From GCA-2733415 sp964276095 (GTDB taxonomy: Bacteria; Bacteroidota; Bacteroidia; Flavobacteriales; Flavobacteriaceae): a stretch of DNA of 64,000 nt. A program made the position numbers and the translations under genes. Positions 1 to 8,762 of this stretch are shown here, piece after piece. Position 1 is the first letter of the stretch, and each line of letters starts with the position of its first letter. The stretch lies in the NCBI GenBank assembly GCA_964276095.1, contig CAXYDR010000003.1, positions 1,302,001 through 1,366,000 on the forward strand, read 5' to 3'. The notes below the pieces were generated by a model. The model saw only the letters and a program-made list of their open reading frames with translations, ran no database searches and was not told the DNA's origin.

Positions 1-2
1 AT

Positions 3-629
3 TTTTTTATTCTTATACTACTAGCAGCTGCTTTTACCTTATTGGATAGATCAATAATTTTATTATTACTAGCTTTAATCACTTCGTTTTTTTATGAAAA
101 AATTCCTGTTGGGAAATATTATCGAATAATATTTTGGATATTATTCATTGGTTTGTTGGCAGTAATGCATGACTTATCAAAAAATATTATTTATTATAAT
201 TTTGAGTATGAACCAGTAAAATCGGTGTTTACTGCAGTAGTGTCATTTTATGGTTTATTGGGAAATATGTCAATCAGAGCAACTGTTTTTGAATATTTTG
301 CAATATTTTGTATACTATTTTTTATTGTGTACAGAAAGTTTTTCCTAAAAAACACAAATCCAAAATATAATGAAATTGTTTCTTTTAGTTCTGTCTTATT
401 AATATATTTTGTTTTTTGGGTATATCTCATCATACTAGTCCCAACACTAGATCAAGGAAGGTATTTTTTTCCTGTGATCTTTTATTTAATGTATTTAATA
501 AATGAATTAGTTCTTAAGAAAATTAAATTAAGAACTAGGACAATCATTTTTATAAGTATCTCTTTAAATTTTTTAATGTTTTCAAAACTGATTTATGTTT
601 TTGTAAAACACACAATAGTAAACTGGTAA
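3..629 (+). CDS. Polytopic membrane protein of polysaccharide locus, 5' truncated
   Basis: The reading frame is open back to the window edge, so this is the C-terminal part (about 208 residues) of a longer gene; the internal TTG at position 42 is not a convincing start. The product is almost entirely hydrophobic, with five or six likely transmembrane helices. Near the C-terminus it carries a QGRYFFP motif before a helix, which resembles the GRY motif near the end of DUF2142 and GT39-like membrane glycosyltransferases. It ends 8 bp before the next glycosyltransferase gene and is probably co-transcribed with it. I infer a role in surface-glycan assembly (membrane glycosyltransferase or polymerase); the family call is tentative because the N-terminal catalytic part is outside the window. 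Confidence 0.55.
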   Translation, partial: FFILILLAAAFTLLDRSIILLLLALITSFFYEKIPVGKYYRIIFWILFIGLLAVMHDLSKNIIYYNFEYEPVKSVFTAVVSFYGLLGNMSIRATVFEYFAIFCILFFIVYRKFFLKNTNPKYNEIVSFSSVLLIYFVFWVYLIILVPTLDQGRYFFPVIFYLMYLINELVLKKIKLRTRTIIFISISLNFLMFSKLIYVFVKHTIVNW

Positions 630-637
630 TTTTTATA

Positions 638-1735
638 ATGAAAAAAGTAAATGTTTTATTAAGTAATAATGTTGAGAAAGATCCTTTTCTGTATTCTCAA
701 TTACTTGATATATATAAGGATCTTGACTACTTTGATAAAGAATATGTGTTCTGTGATGGAACATCAAAGCTTGAGCTTTATAAAGCAACAGTAATTTCAA
801 ATGCAGCAACTAAAAAATCATCTGTACGTTACTTAATCTATTATTATAATTTATTAAGACTTCTGTATGTTAATAGAAAAAATGAGTTAAGTATACATGT
901 TAGAGGTTTTGTAAGCGGAGTATTATTTTATTTTGTACCTAAAATTTTATTTAAATCGATTAAATATATTTATGATCCAAGAGGGGCGTTTTTAGCCGAA
1001 CGTATGGAATTAGGTAATAACCCATTGCTCAAGGTATTGATTACAATTGAAAAAAAACTAATAGCTAACAGTATAAAAACTATTGTAACAACAGAAAAAT
1101 TTAAAGAATTATTTATAAGTAACTATGGTTACCCTAATAATTATTTAGTGTGTTACAACAGCTCTTCTTTTAAACCTTTAAATAATGAAATTGAATTAGA
1201 TAGTTTAAGCGTTGTAAATGTCTGTTATTGTGGTAGTGTAAATCATTGGCATAATTTGGATGAGATAGCAAGGGTAATGAAGCATGTATATGATTTATAT
1301 CCAACCAAGGCTAAAATTTACTTTTTTACGAATGTTAAAAACAAGCATGAAATACAAAATAAATTATCTTCTATACCAAAAGATAGTTTGATTATAGATT
1401 TCATACCTTATAATGAATTAGAAACAGCATTATCAAAAATGCATATTTGTATATCTGTTGTAAAGCCTGCTGTTTCAACAATTATCGCATCACCTATCAA
1501 AGTTTCGGATTATATACTTCAAAATAAACATATAATATTAAATGATGGTATTGGAGACTTTGATGACCACTATTTCATTAATAATAGCGCTTTACTTTAT
1601 AAGTATGGAGAAAAACTTAACTTTACTGCTGAAAATCTAAATAAATTAAAACCTTATAAAAATTTAGATTTGAGAGAAAAAATCTGTTTAAAAACTAATC
1701 AAAATAAAATATTTAAATATTTATTAAATCAATAA
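638..1735 (+). CDS. Glycosyltransferase, family 4-like
   Basis: 365 residues, close to the usual length of GT-B fold family 4 enzymes. The N-terminal half has alternating hydrophobic strands, then IHVRGFVSG and the sequence IYDPRGAFLAER, a spot where related Bacteroidota enzymes have YDxRG; the C-terminal half has CYCGSVNHWHN, typical of the start of the nucleotide-sugar binding domain. No membrane segment is evident, so it probably acts on the cytoplasmic face of the inner membrane and adds one sugar to a lipid-linked glycan. The classic E-x7-E motif is not clear, so donor and acceptor cannot be named. It lies 8 bp after the upstream membrane protein and 11 bp before the YceI gene, consistent with one transcript. 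Confidence 0.75.
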   Translation: MKKVNVLLSNNVEKDPFLYSQLLDIYKDLDYFDKEYVFCDGTSKLELYKATVISNAATKKSSVRYLIYYYNLLRLLYVNRKNELSIHVRGFVSGVLFYFVPKILFKSIKYIYDPRGAFLAERMELGNNPLLKVLITIEKKLIANSIKTIVTTEKFKELFISNYGYPNNYLVCYNSSSFKPLNNEIELDSLSVVNVCYCGSVNHWHNLDEIARVMKHVYDLYPTKAKIYFFTNVKNKHEIQNKLSSIPKDSLIIDFIPYNELETALSKMHICISVVKPAVSTIIASPIKVSDYILQNKHIILNDGIGDFDDHYFINNSALLYKYGEKLNFTAENLNKLKPYKNLDLREKICLKTNQNKIFKYLLNQ

Positions 1736-1746
1736 ACTAAGAAATT

Positions 1747-2427
1747 ATGAAAAAAATAGTATATATATCAATTTTAACTCTAGCAGTATTGTTAATTTCT
1801 TGTAAAAAAGAAAAAAACCCTGATGATAAAAAAGAGTCTAATGAAGCTATAAAGGAAATTGCAGTTGCTGAAAGTTTAGATACTTTGAAATTAGTTGCTT
1901 GGAGATCAAAACTAGCATGGAGAGGTTTCGCATTAAATAAATCTCACACTGGTATTGTAAAGATCGATTCGGGTTACATTGCATTGAACAGTTTAAAAGA
2001 AATTAAGGCTGGAGAATTTTTTATAAACATGAATTCTATTAGTGTTGTTGATTTAAAAGGAGAAGAAAAAATAACTTTAGAAAATCATTTAAAAGGAACA
2101 GATCCAGATAAGGAAGATCATTTTTTTAATGTAACAAAGTACCCAATAGCAAAGTTTGTAGTAACGGATAATTATAAAGAAGAAAGTATTAATTACCTTG
2201 AAGGGAATTTAACAATAAAAGGCGTAGAAAGTATTGTAGAAGGTTTTCCGATAGTTATAGAGGAAACAGATGGGAAATTACTGTTAAAAGCGGCAAACTT
2301 TAAAATTGATAGGACAGATTGGGGGATTACTTACAACTCAGTTACTTTTTTTGATGACTTGAAAGATAAAGTCATTAAAGATGAAATGGTTATAAACATT
2401 TCAGCAGCTTTTGCTATTAACAAATAA
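1747..2427 (+). CDS. YceI-family lipoprotein
   Basis: 226 residues. The N-terminus is a lipoprotein signal peptide ending in the lipobox LISC (Cys19), followed by a Lys/Glu/Asp-rich linker, so the protein should be a lipid-anchored envelope protein. From about residue 50 it matches the YceI lipocalin-like fold: SKLAWRGF, SHTGIVKIDSG, GEFFINMNSISVVDLKGEE, DHFFNVTKYPIAKFVV, GNLTIKGV, and FKIDRTDWGI near the end, followed by the FFDDLKD element. YceI proteins bind isoprenoid-like or other amphiphilic ligands; the ligand here is unknown. It sits between a glycosyltransferase and a polymerase gene in what looks like one operon, an unusual place for this family. A link to polyprenyl-linked glycan precursors is only speculation. 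Confidence 0.88.
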   Translation: MKKIVYISILTLAVLLISCKKEKNPDDKKESNEAIKEIAVAESLDTLKLVAWRSKLAWRGFALNKSHTGIVKIDSGYIALNSLKEIKAGEFFINMNSISVVDLKGEEKITLENHLKGTDPDKEDHFFNVTKYPIAKFVVTDNYKEESINYLEGNLTIKGVESIVEGFPIVIEETDGKLLLKAANFKIDRTDWGITYNSVTFFDDLKDKVIKDEMVINISAAFAINK

Positions 2428-2451
2428 TTATTATAATATGTTGCAGTACAT

Positions 2452-3462
2452 ATGTTATTAACTCTTTTATTAGCATTATTCCTTAGCTTTTATTTAGCTG
2501 TATTTTTTCAAGAAAAGAAGCATACAAATTCATTAATATTTGCATTGCTTCTTTTCCTTGTTTTTGCAATAACATTAAGTTTATACTATCCACCAATAAC
2601 AACCTCAGACTATAAATATTATGCTCAAAGTTATAATTATGAATTCTCAAATTCGTTCCTTTTTAAGGACGTTTTAGTTTCTTTACAATATGCTTTAATA
2701 AGTTTATTTGTAGAGACTAAATTAGAGGTCATTAGAATAATGTATTTTTTATTGAAATCATATTATTTGTTGTTTACAATTTGGTTGGTTTTTAGTAAAA
2801 TTGAAGCTTATAAGAAAATTCTTTTTTTTAGCATTACTTACTTTCTTTGCTCATCAGTTCTTTTAAGAAATGGTCCTTGTTATTTATTGGTTTTTGTTGG
2901 AACATATTATTTATTAAGAGAACAAAAGCGATATTATCTTACCTCTATTATAGCAACTTTATTTCATTTTTCAGGAGTATTTTCGTTCATTATGTATGTG
3001 AAATTAAAGTTCAATAGAGAATTTATATTATATGCATTTATTGTATTAGTTAGTTTGTTGGTATTGATTAATTTTGAAATTATAGATATTTCTTTATTCA
3101 CTAAGAAAATAAATACATATTCTAGTATACAAAAGGAGGTTAATTGGTACCATAAAATTTGGTTTGTTTTCATAATTGGAACTATAATTTTTTCTTTTTT
3201 TGAAAATAAACAGATAGCTTTTAAATCAAATATACTTGTTCTTGTATTTTTATATTTATTGGTATTGTTTATAAATGTTGTTCCGTCATTTAGAGTGTCA
3301 CTTTATTTGCTAATTGTATATTGTAATATACCAGTTGTAAATCCTAAAATAAAATTATGGATTCCTAAGATTAATTTGTTGAGTCTTTCTTTAGTGTTAG
3401 TTTTTATTATTTCTTTTTTAAAAACGCATGATGCTGATCTGTATAGTTTTATGTTGAATTAG
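2452..3462 (+). CDS. EpsG-like polysaccharide polymerase (membrane)
   Basis: 336 residues with about ten hydrophobic segments. The pattern of a short N-terminal helix pair, then a soluble stretch with TTSDYKYYAQSYN and a later RNGPCYLLV segment, fits EpsG-family proteins, in which an early Asp-Tyr/Phe-x-x-Tyr region precedes an LRNGL-like motif. EpsG and Wzy-like proteins polymerise or extend exopolysaccharide repeat units at the inner membrane. The ATG at 2452 is used because the nearby ATG at 2438 is out of frame. The gene follows the YceI gene by 24 bp and is followed by a 109-bp gap with a promoter, so it is probably the last gene of the first transcription unit. O-antigen polymerase is the main alternative. 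Confidence 0.7.
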   Translation: MLLTLLLALFLSFYLAVFFQEKKHTNSLIFALLLFLVFAITLSLYYPPITTSDYKYYAQSYNYEFSNSFLFKDVLVSLQYALISLFVETKLEVIRIMYFLLKSYYLLFTIWLVFSKIEAYKKILFFSITYFLCSSVLLRNGPCYLLVFVGTYYLLREQKRYYLTSIIATLFHFSGVFSFIMYVKLKFNREFILYAFIVLVSLLVLINFEIIDISLFTKKINTYSSIQKEVNWYHKIWFVFIIGTIIFSFFENKQIAFKSNILVLVFLYLLVLFINVVPSFRVSLYLLIVYCNIPVVNPKIKLWIPKINLLSLSLVLVFIISFLKTHDADLYSFMLN

Positions 3463-3488
3463 TGTTTTTAGATTTAATGTAATATTCG

Positions 3489-3518
3489 TTTGAATTGACA
3501 TGGTTTTAATTAACTTTG
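3489..3518 (+). promoter_or_regulatory. Bacteroidota-type promoter for the 3572 glycosyltransferase operon
   Basis: TTTG at 3489-3492 and TAACTTTG at 3511-3518 are separated by 18 bp, matching the Bacteroidota -33/-7 pattern TTTG...TAnnTTTG. It lies in the 109-bp gap after the EpsG-like gene, with predicted transcription start near 3525. Confidence 0.7.
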
Positions 3519-3571
3519 CCCTGAATTAAAGGAAGTAGAAAGGGGTGCTTGTCTTTTTCTTAACATCTTAA

Positions 3572-4411
3572 ATGTATATTTTAAAAATGAAGTATCAATT
3601 AACCTGCAGTTTGGTAACTTACAATAATGATTATGGTATGCTTGAAAAGGCAGTTAATAGTTTTTTAGATACTGAATTAAATGTGAAATTAATCATAGTA
3701 GATAATTCGCCTTCAAGTAAATTGAAAACGCTACAAGATATTGATTTGTCTAAAATTGAGTATATCCATAATCCATCTAATCCTGGATTTGGAGCAGCTC
3801 ATAATATTGCTTTGGATAAAATTAAAGGTAAAACACAATTTCACTTAATATTAAATCCTGATATATATTTTGATAGTGGAGTAAATGAAAAATTAATATC
3901 ATATTTAAAATCAAATAAACAGGTTGGTATTGTTATGCCAAAAATAATTTTCCCAAACGGAGAAGAACAAAAGTTGACTAAATTATTGCCAAGGCCAATT
4001 GATTTTATAGTAAGAAGATTAATTCCTATTTCTGTTCTTAAAAAGAAAATTAATTTTAGATATGAAATGCAGAAGTTTAGTAGAGAATCAATCTTAGAGT
4101 CACCATGTTTGTCAGGCTGTTATATGTTGTTAAATATGGATATATTCAACAGCATAAATGGTTTTGATGAAAGATACTTTATGTATTGTGAAGACAATGA
4201 TTTGTGTAGACAAGTACTAGAAATTGGTTATAAAAATATATTTTATCCAGAAATAACAGTGGTACATGATCATGTTAGAAAATCTGTTTTTAAATGGAGT
4301 ACTCTTAAATCTTTTGTCTTGTCCATGATCTCTTTTTTCAATAAGTGGGGGTGGTTTTTTGATAAGCAAAGGGTTAAATTTAATAACACAGCTTTAAATC
4401 AAAAGACATAA
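3572..4411 (+). CDS. Glycosyltransferase family 2 (rhamnosyltransferase-like)
   Basis: 279 residues of GT-A fold. Visible motifs are SLVTYNND at the start, LIIVDNSPSS, the NPGFGAAHNIAL segment, the metal-binding region HLILNPDIYF, then CLSGCYMLLN, GFDERYFMYCEDNDLCRQ and a late VVHDHVRKS. This set is typical of WbbL/RfbN-like GT2 enzymes that add rhamnose or a related sugar to a lipid-linked glycan at the inner membrane. An alternative start at 3587 gives MKYQLTCSL, which would begin right at the first beta strand; both are possible. It overlaps no neighbour and is 3 bp from the next gene, so the two are surely co-transcribed. The donor sugar cannot be read from sequence. Confidence 0.88.
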   Translation: MYILKMKYQLTCSLVTYNNDYGMLEKAVNSFLDTELNVKLIIVDNSPSSKLKTLQDIDLSKIEYIHNPSNPGFGAAHNIALDKIKGKTQFHLILNPDIYFDSGVNEKLISYLKSNKQVGIVMPKIIFPNGEEQKLTKLLPRPIDFIVRRLIPISVLKKKINFRYEMQKFSRESILESPCLSGCYMLLNMDIFNSINGFDERYFMYCEDNDLCRQVLEIGYKNIFYPEITVVHDHVRKSVFKWSTLKSFVLSMISFFNKWGWFFDKQRVKFNNTALNQKT

Positions 4412-4414
4412 CCT

Positions 4415-5371
4415 ATGGAGTATATTATAATAACACTAGCCTTTGTGTTTTCTGCTTTTGTTTATATGAAAATTGCCGTAAAATTTAATATTTTAGATAA
4501 ACCAAACCACAGAAGCTCTCATACAAAACCAACTATTAGAGGAGGTGGGGTTTTGTTTTATTTAGCGGTATTATTATTTTTTATAAAAAGCGATTTTAAT
4601 TTCCCCTATTTTTTTATTGGGTTATCATTAATTGCGATAATTAGTTTTGTAGATGATTTAGTATCTTTATCCTCTAAACTAAGGTTGATTTTCCAGCTAA
4701 TTGCAGTTGTTTTTATTTGTATTCAATTGAGTGTTTTTTCTTCATATGGTTGGTTGGTTGCATTGCCAGTTATACTTATGGGAATTGCATTTATGAATAT
4801 TTATAATTTCATGGATGGAATAAATGGAATTACAGGATTGTATTCCATTTCATACTTGATAGGAATTTATTTGATTAATTATAATGAAAAAATTATAGAA
4901 AACAGCTTACTGTTTTATCTATTTATTTCTATAGTAATTTTTGGGTATTATAATTTTCGAAAAAAAGCTAGGTTTTTTGCTGGAGACATCGGTAGTATTT
5001 CAATAGCTACAACTTTTTTTTTTATAGGATTAATGTTCTTTTTAAAGTTGAATTCTCCTCTAGTATTATTACTATTTGCAGTATATGGAGTTGACTCTCT
5101 AGTTACAATGGTTTATAGGAAAATAGTATTAAAGGAAAATATTATGGAAGCACATAGACATCATATTTACCAAAAATTAACAGATAAGTTTAAGTTATCC
5201 CATATGACAATATCAAGTATATATGCCCTTATTCAATTATTTATTAATCTACTTGTTTATTTTTTTTATAAGAACAGTTATACTCAGCAGTGGGGAGTGT
5301 TTTTTGCAGTTATTATATCTATGCTATTGCTATATTTTTGTGTTTTTATAAGGCATAAAAATTATAAATAA
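4415..5371 (+). CDS. WecA/MraY-like phosphoglycosyltransferase (initiating enzyme)
   Basis: 318 residues with about ten transmembrane helices, the polyprenyl-phosphate N-acetylhexosamine-1-phosphate transferase family. Landmarks are LDKPNHRSSHTKPTIRGGG in the first cytoplasmic loop, the aspartate pair FVDDLVSL (Asp80-Asp81), NIYNFMDGINGITG (residues 128-141), FAGDIGS, and the histidine-rich loop EAHRHHIYQKL close to the C-terminus. Such enzymes move HexNAc-1-phosphate from a UDP-sugar to undecaprenyl phosphate, starting O-antigen or capsule units. The size is close to the roughly 330 residues usual for WbpL-type members. It is the polytopic initiator of this locus; a second, unrelated type of initiator is encoded at 11142. 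Confidence 0.9.
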   Translation: MEYIIITLAFVFSAFVYMKIAVKFNILDKPNHRSSHTKPTIRGGGVLFYLAVLLFFIKSDFNFPYFFIGLSLIAIISFVDDLVSLSSKLRLIFQLIAVVFICIQLSVFSSYGWLVALPVILMGIAFMNIYNFMDGINGITGLYSISYLIGIYLINYNEKIIENSLLFYLFISIVIFGYYNFRKKARFFAGDIGSISIATTFFFIGLMFFLKLNSPLVLLLFAVYGVDSLVTMVYRKIVLKENIMEAHRHHIYQKLTDKFKLSHMTISSIYALIQLFINLLVYFFYKNSYTQQWGVFFAVIISMLLLYFCVFIRHKNYK

Positions 5372-5395
5372 CAATGAGGTCTTATTGATTTTAAT

Positions 5396-5411
5396 AATAC
5401 GTAAACGTATT
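5396..5411. repeat. Palindrome in the gap before the aminotransferase gene
   Basis: AATACGT and ACGTATT are perfect inverted arms separated by AA. The 176-bp gap (5372-5547) is otherwise AT-rich without a clear promoter. It could be an operator; no regulator is assigned. Confidence 0.4.
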
Positions 5412-5547
5412 TTAATTTAGATTTTCAATAGTTTTATTGTTATTGGTTGTTTTTTTATTCTAATTACAAAATTTTATGAGCTTTGATTGTGATAGTTATT
5501 ATAAATAATTAACTTGTTTGAAATAATGGTTAATCATTTTTTAAAAA

Positions 5548-6681
5548 TTGAAGAAAGATAAAATACATCTCTCATCTCCCCATATTAGTGGTCATGAAAA
5601 AAAATATTTAGAAACGGTTTTTGATGTAAATTCCGTGAGCTCATTTAGTTCAAATATTTTAGATTTCGAGGATGATTTAGAAAATTATTTAGGAGAGGGC
5701 TCTAAAGCAGTTGTTTTATCTTCAGGTACGGCAGCAATTCATTTAGCATTGGTACTTTCAGAAGTAAAACAGGATGATATAGTTCTTTGTCAAAGTTTTA
5801 CATTTTGTGCATCATCTAATCCAATAGTTTATCAAAAAGCAACTCCAGTTTTTATAGGTAGTGAAATAGGTACGTGGAACATGTGCCCCATGCAGCTAGA
5901 AATTGCAATTGTAAATTTAATTGCTGTTAATAAAAAACCTAAAGCAATTATTGTTGTGCATTTATATGGTATGCCAGCAAAAATAGATGAAATACAAATT
6001 ATTGCTAGTAAATATGGTATTTGCTTAATTGAAGATGCAGCAGAAGCCTTAGGTTCTACTTTTAAAGGGGATAAATGTGGTACTATTGGTGATTTTGGAA
6101 TACTATCATTTAATAGTAATAAAATTATTACGACATTCGGTGGAGGAGCTTTAATATGTAAAAACCAAGAAGACAAGAGTAAAGCAGTTTTTCTAGCAAC
6201 TCAAGCTAGAGATAAAGCAATTCATTATGAACATTCCAATATTGGTTATAATTACAGGATGAGTAATATTGCTGCGGGTATTGGTAGAGGGCAGATGGAG
6301 GTGTTGGATAAGTATATTTCTTTACGCCAAGAAACAAATCGTTTTTATAAAAAAATATTCAAAGGTATAGCGGGAGTAACTGTTTTTACCGAGCAAAGTG
6401 ATTCATATGTATCTAATCATTGGTTGAGTTGTGTTTTAATAGATGAAAAAATTGCTGGTTTTTCCCGAGAAAAATTAAGACTAGATTTATCAAATGCTGA
6501 TATAGAGTCAAGGCCATTATGGAAACCAATGCACTTACAGCCTATTTATAGTAATAGTAAATTTTTTGGAAATGAATTTTCCGAAGAATTATTCAATACA
6601 GGTCTGTGCTTGCCTTCAGGATCTAACTTGTCTAATGAGGATAAAGAAAGAATAAAAAGAGTTTTGAACAATATTGTATAG
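5548..6681 (+). CDS. EpsN/PglE-like sugar aminotransferase (DegT/DnrJ/EryC1 family)
   Basis: 377 residues, the normal size for PLP-dependent sugar aminotransferases. It follows the EpsN pattern closely: LSSPHISGHEKKYLETVF at the start, LSSGTAAIHLAL, QSFTFCASSNPIVYQKATPVFI, IEDAAEALGS (Asp163), and the PLP lysine Lys192 in NSNKIITTFGGGA. Its likely reaction is transfer of an amino group from glutamate to the 4-keto group of UDP-2-acetamido-4-keto-2,4,6-trideoxyglucose, the step after the dehydratase encoded next. The start is TTG: an in-frame TAA at 5542-5544 lies just upstream and no ATG is available before the conserved N-terminus. The segment SVSSFSS replaces the usual WIAPLGP. No acetyltransferase partner (PglD/EpsM) is visible in the window. 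Confidence 0.88.
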   Translation: MKKDKIHLSSPHISGHEKKYLETVFDVNSVSSFSSNILDFEDDLENYLGEGSKAVVLSSGTAAIHLALVLSEVKQDDIVLCQSFTFCASSNPIVYQKATPVFIGSEIGTWNMCPMQLEIAIVNLIAVNKKPKAIIVVHLYGMPAKIDEIQIIASKYGICLIEDAAEALGSTFKGDKCGTIGDFGILSFNSNKIITTFGGGALICKNQEDKSKAVFLATQARDKAIHYEHSNIGYNYRMSNIAAGIGRGQMEVLDKYISLRQETNRFYKKIFKGIAGVTVFTEQSDSYVSNHWLSCVLIDEKIAGFSREKLRLDLSNADIESRPLWKPMHLQPIYSNSKFFGNEFSEELFNTGLCLPSGSNLSNEDKERIKRVLNNIV

Positions 6682-6691
6682 TTTTATTCGC

Positions 6692-6699
6692 TATTTTTG
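6692..6699 (+). promoter_or_regulatory. Candidate -7 element before the dehydratase gene
   Basis: TATTTTTG matches TAnnTTTG and lies 35 bp before the ATG at 6734. A TTTG at 6663-6666 is 25 bp upstream, longer than usual spacing, so this promoter is only tentative. Confidence 0.4.
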
Positions 6700-6733
6700 A
6701 AGTGTTGACCCGAAAATCAATGAATAAGATAGT

Positions 6734-8701
6734 ATGAGTTTTTTTAAAACAACACAATCAGCTGTAAATCAAGTGCTTGAATCTAGTAAGAAAACATTTG
6801 ATTTTGAGAATATTGGATATTTACCTAGGTGGTTAATTATCTTGTTTGATATTTCATTGTGTGTAATTGCATTATTAATTACATCATATATAATTACCAA
6901 TGTATTAGATAAACCAGATTACTATCTTAAATTTGGGAAAATAGAACTCCTAATTATAGGAGTGAACACAATTTTCTTTTTGTTTTTCAGAACCTATGCA
7001 GGGTTAATTAGGCATTCATCTTTTATAGATGCAATTAAATTTTTCCTTGCCTCAGCTGGGACTTTTTTCTCATTACTGATTTTAAATTATGTTTCTATAC
7101 TTATTGAAGGAGAAAGATTATTGCCAACCTCAAAATTAGTCATTTATTTTAGTATTTCTTTTTCCTTTTTATTTCTATTTAGGGTTTTAGTAAAACAAAT
7201 TTTTGAATCGTATTTTCAATATACCAGCACTACAGGTGTTACCAAAGCATTAATATATGGATCAAACACAAATGCCATTGCAGTTGCGAATGCTTTAAAA
7301 TCTGAAATACCCTCACGGTTTAAAATAGTAGGGTTTGTTAGTCCTAAAAAAGATGAAAGTAAGCAGATATTAGGTTTGCCAATTTATTATTTGCGTAAAA
7401 ACATATCAGTATTAATAAGAGCGTATAAGGCAGATGCATTAATACTAGCAGATAAGAATTTATCACAAGAAGAACGAATAGTTTTAGTAGACGATTGTTT
7501 AGATCATAATTATAAAGTATTTAGAGCGCCTTTAGTTTCAGATCTAGCAGATGATAAACAGCTAACCAATCAAATTCAGAATATTCAAATTGAAGATTTA
7601 TTAGAGAGAAGTCCAATCGTTTTAGACAATAAGTTAATAGCAAAAGAATTGTTTAATAAAACTGTTTTAGTAACAGGTGGGGCTGGGTCAATCGGTAGTG
7701 AAATAATAAGGCAAATTGCAAATTATCAAACTAAAAAAATAATAATTTTAGATCAAGCAGAAACACCGCTTTATCAAATAGAGTCGGAATTAAGCTCAAA
7801 GTTTCCGGAAAAGGATTTTGATTGTGTAATTGCTGATGTTTCTGAATATAAAAATCTTGACCATTTATTTAATAAGTATAAGCCCGAAGTGATATATCAT
7901 GCTGCTGCATATAAACATGTACCATTGATGGAAAACAATCCTTCAGAAGCGATATTTACCAATGTTTTAGGGAGTAAAAATTTAGCAGATTTATCAATTA
8001 AATACAAAATCGAAAAATTTGTAATGGTTTCTACGGATAAAGCTGTAAACCCAAGTAATGTAATGGGGGCTTCAAAAAGGATAGCTGAAATGTATGTACA
8101 ATCGCTATTCTTTAAACATAAAAAAGAGAATGTTAAATCAACGAACTTTATAACTACAAGATTTGGAAATGTATTGGGGTCTAATGGCTCTGTAGTCCCA
8201 TTGTTTAAAAAACAAATTCAAGAAGGAGGCCCGTTAACAATTACCCATCCAGATATTATTAGGTATTTTATGACGATACCTGAAGCTTGTCAGTTAGTTC
8301 TGGAGGCTGGAGCAATGGGGAACGGAGGAGAAATCTTCATCTTCGATATGGGTAAGGCTGTGAAAATAATAGATTTAGCAAAAAAAATAATAAAACTTGC
8401 TGGCTTTGAACCCTATAAAGACATAGATATAAAAACGGTTGGGTTACGTCCAGGTGAAAAACTTTATGAGGAGCTACTAAGTGACGCATCAACTTCTTTG
8501 CCTACCTATCATGAGAAAATAATGATAGCAAAAGTCGCAATAGCTAATCATAAAGAATTGAATTCCGAATTAGCAACACTAATTGATTTTGCCAGAGAGT
8601 TTGACAATGATAAATTAGTGGGGCAAATGAAAAAAATTGTACCAGAATTTAAGAGTATGAATTCAATATTTGAGTCACTTGACAAGAATAATCAAGTCTA
8701 A
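6734..8701 (+). CDS. Membrane UDP-GlcNAc 4,6-dehydratase (WbpM/PglF/CapD family)
   Basis: 655 residues, the long form of the family. The N-terminal part has four transmembrane helices (about residues 30-150), then a CoA-binding-like Rossmann domain (about 165-290), then the catalytic SDR domain with VTGGAGSIGSEI near residue 312, YHAAAYKHVPLME, and VSTDKAVNPSNVMGASKR near residue 432. In this last motif the usual SDR tyrosine is Met and the sequence keeps the Lys, as in the WbpM/PglF group. The enzyme would convert UDP-GlcNAc to the 4-keto-6-deoxy sugar at the inner membrane, feeding the aminotransferase encoded just upstream and so a bacillosamine- or QuiNAc4N-type sugar. The final product sugar is inferred, not shown. 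Confidence 0.9.
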   Translation: MSFFKTTQSAVNQVLESSKKTFDFENIGYLPRWLIILFDISLCVIALLITSYIITNVLDKPDYYLKFGKIELLIIGVNTIFFLFFRTYAGLIRHSSFIDAIKFFLASAGTFFSLLILNYVSILIEGERLLPTSKLVIYFSISFSFLFLFRVLVKQIFESYFQYTSTTGVTKALIYGSNTNAIAVANALKSEIPSRFKIVGFVSPKKDESKQILGLPIYYLRKNISVLIRAYKADALILADKNLSQEERIVLVDDCLDHNYKVFRAPLVSDLADDKQLTNQIQNIQIEDLLERSPIVLDNKLIAKELFNKTVLVTGGAGSIGSEIIRQIANYQTKKIIILDQAETPLYQIESELSSKFPEKDFDCVIADVSEYKNLDHLFNKYKPEVIYHAAAYKHVPLMENNPSEAIFTNVLGSKNLADLSIKYKIEKFVMVSTDKAVNPSNVMGASKRIAEMYVQSLFFKHKKENVKSTNFITTRFGNVLGSNGSVVPLFKKQIQEGGPLTITHPDIIRYFMTIPEACQLVLEAGAMGNGGEIFIFDMGKAVKIIDLAKKIIKLAGFEPYKDIDIKTVGLRPGEKLYEELLSDASTSLPTYHEKIMIAKVAIANHKELNSELATLIDFAREFDNDKLVGQMKKIVPEFKSMNSIFESLDKNNQV

Positions 8702-8762
8702 AAAGACAGTACCTCAATAGAAAATCTTATATTTGAAATCCTTAAATTTAAGAGGATTAAGT

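Noticed and set aside
8733..8762. Ten-residue longer Ugd from a TTG
   Set aside because: The ATG at 8763 has a purine-rich site just upstream and gives the normal N-terminus before the NAD-binding loop.
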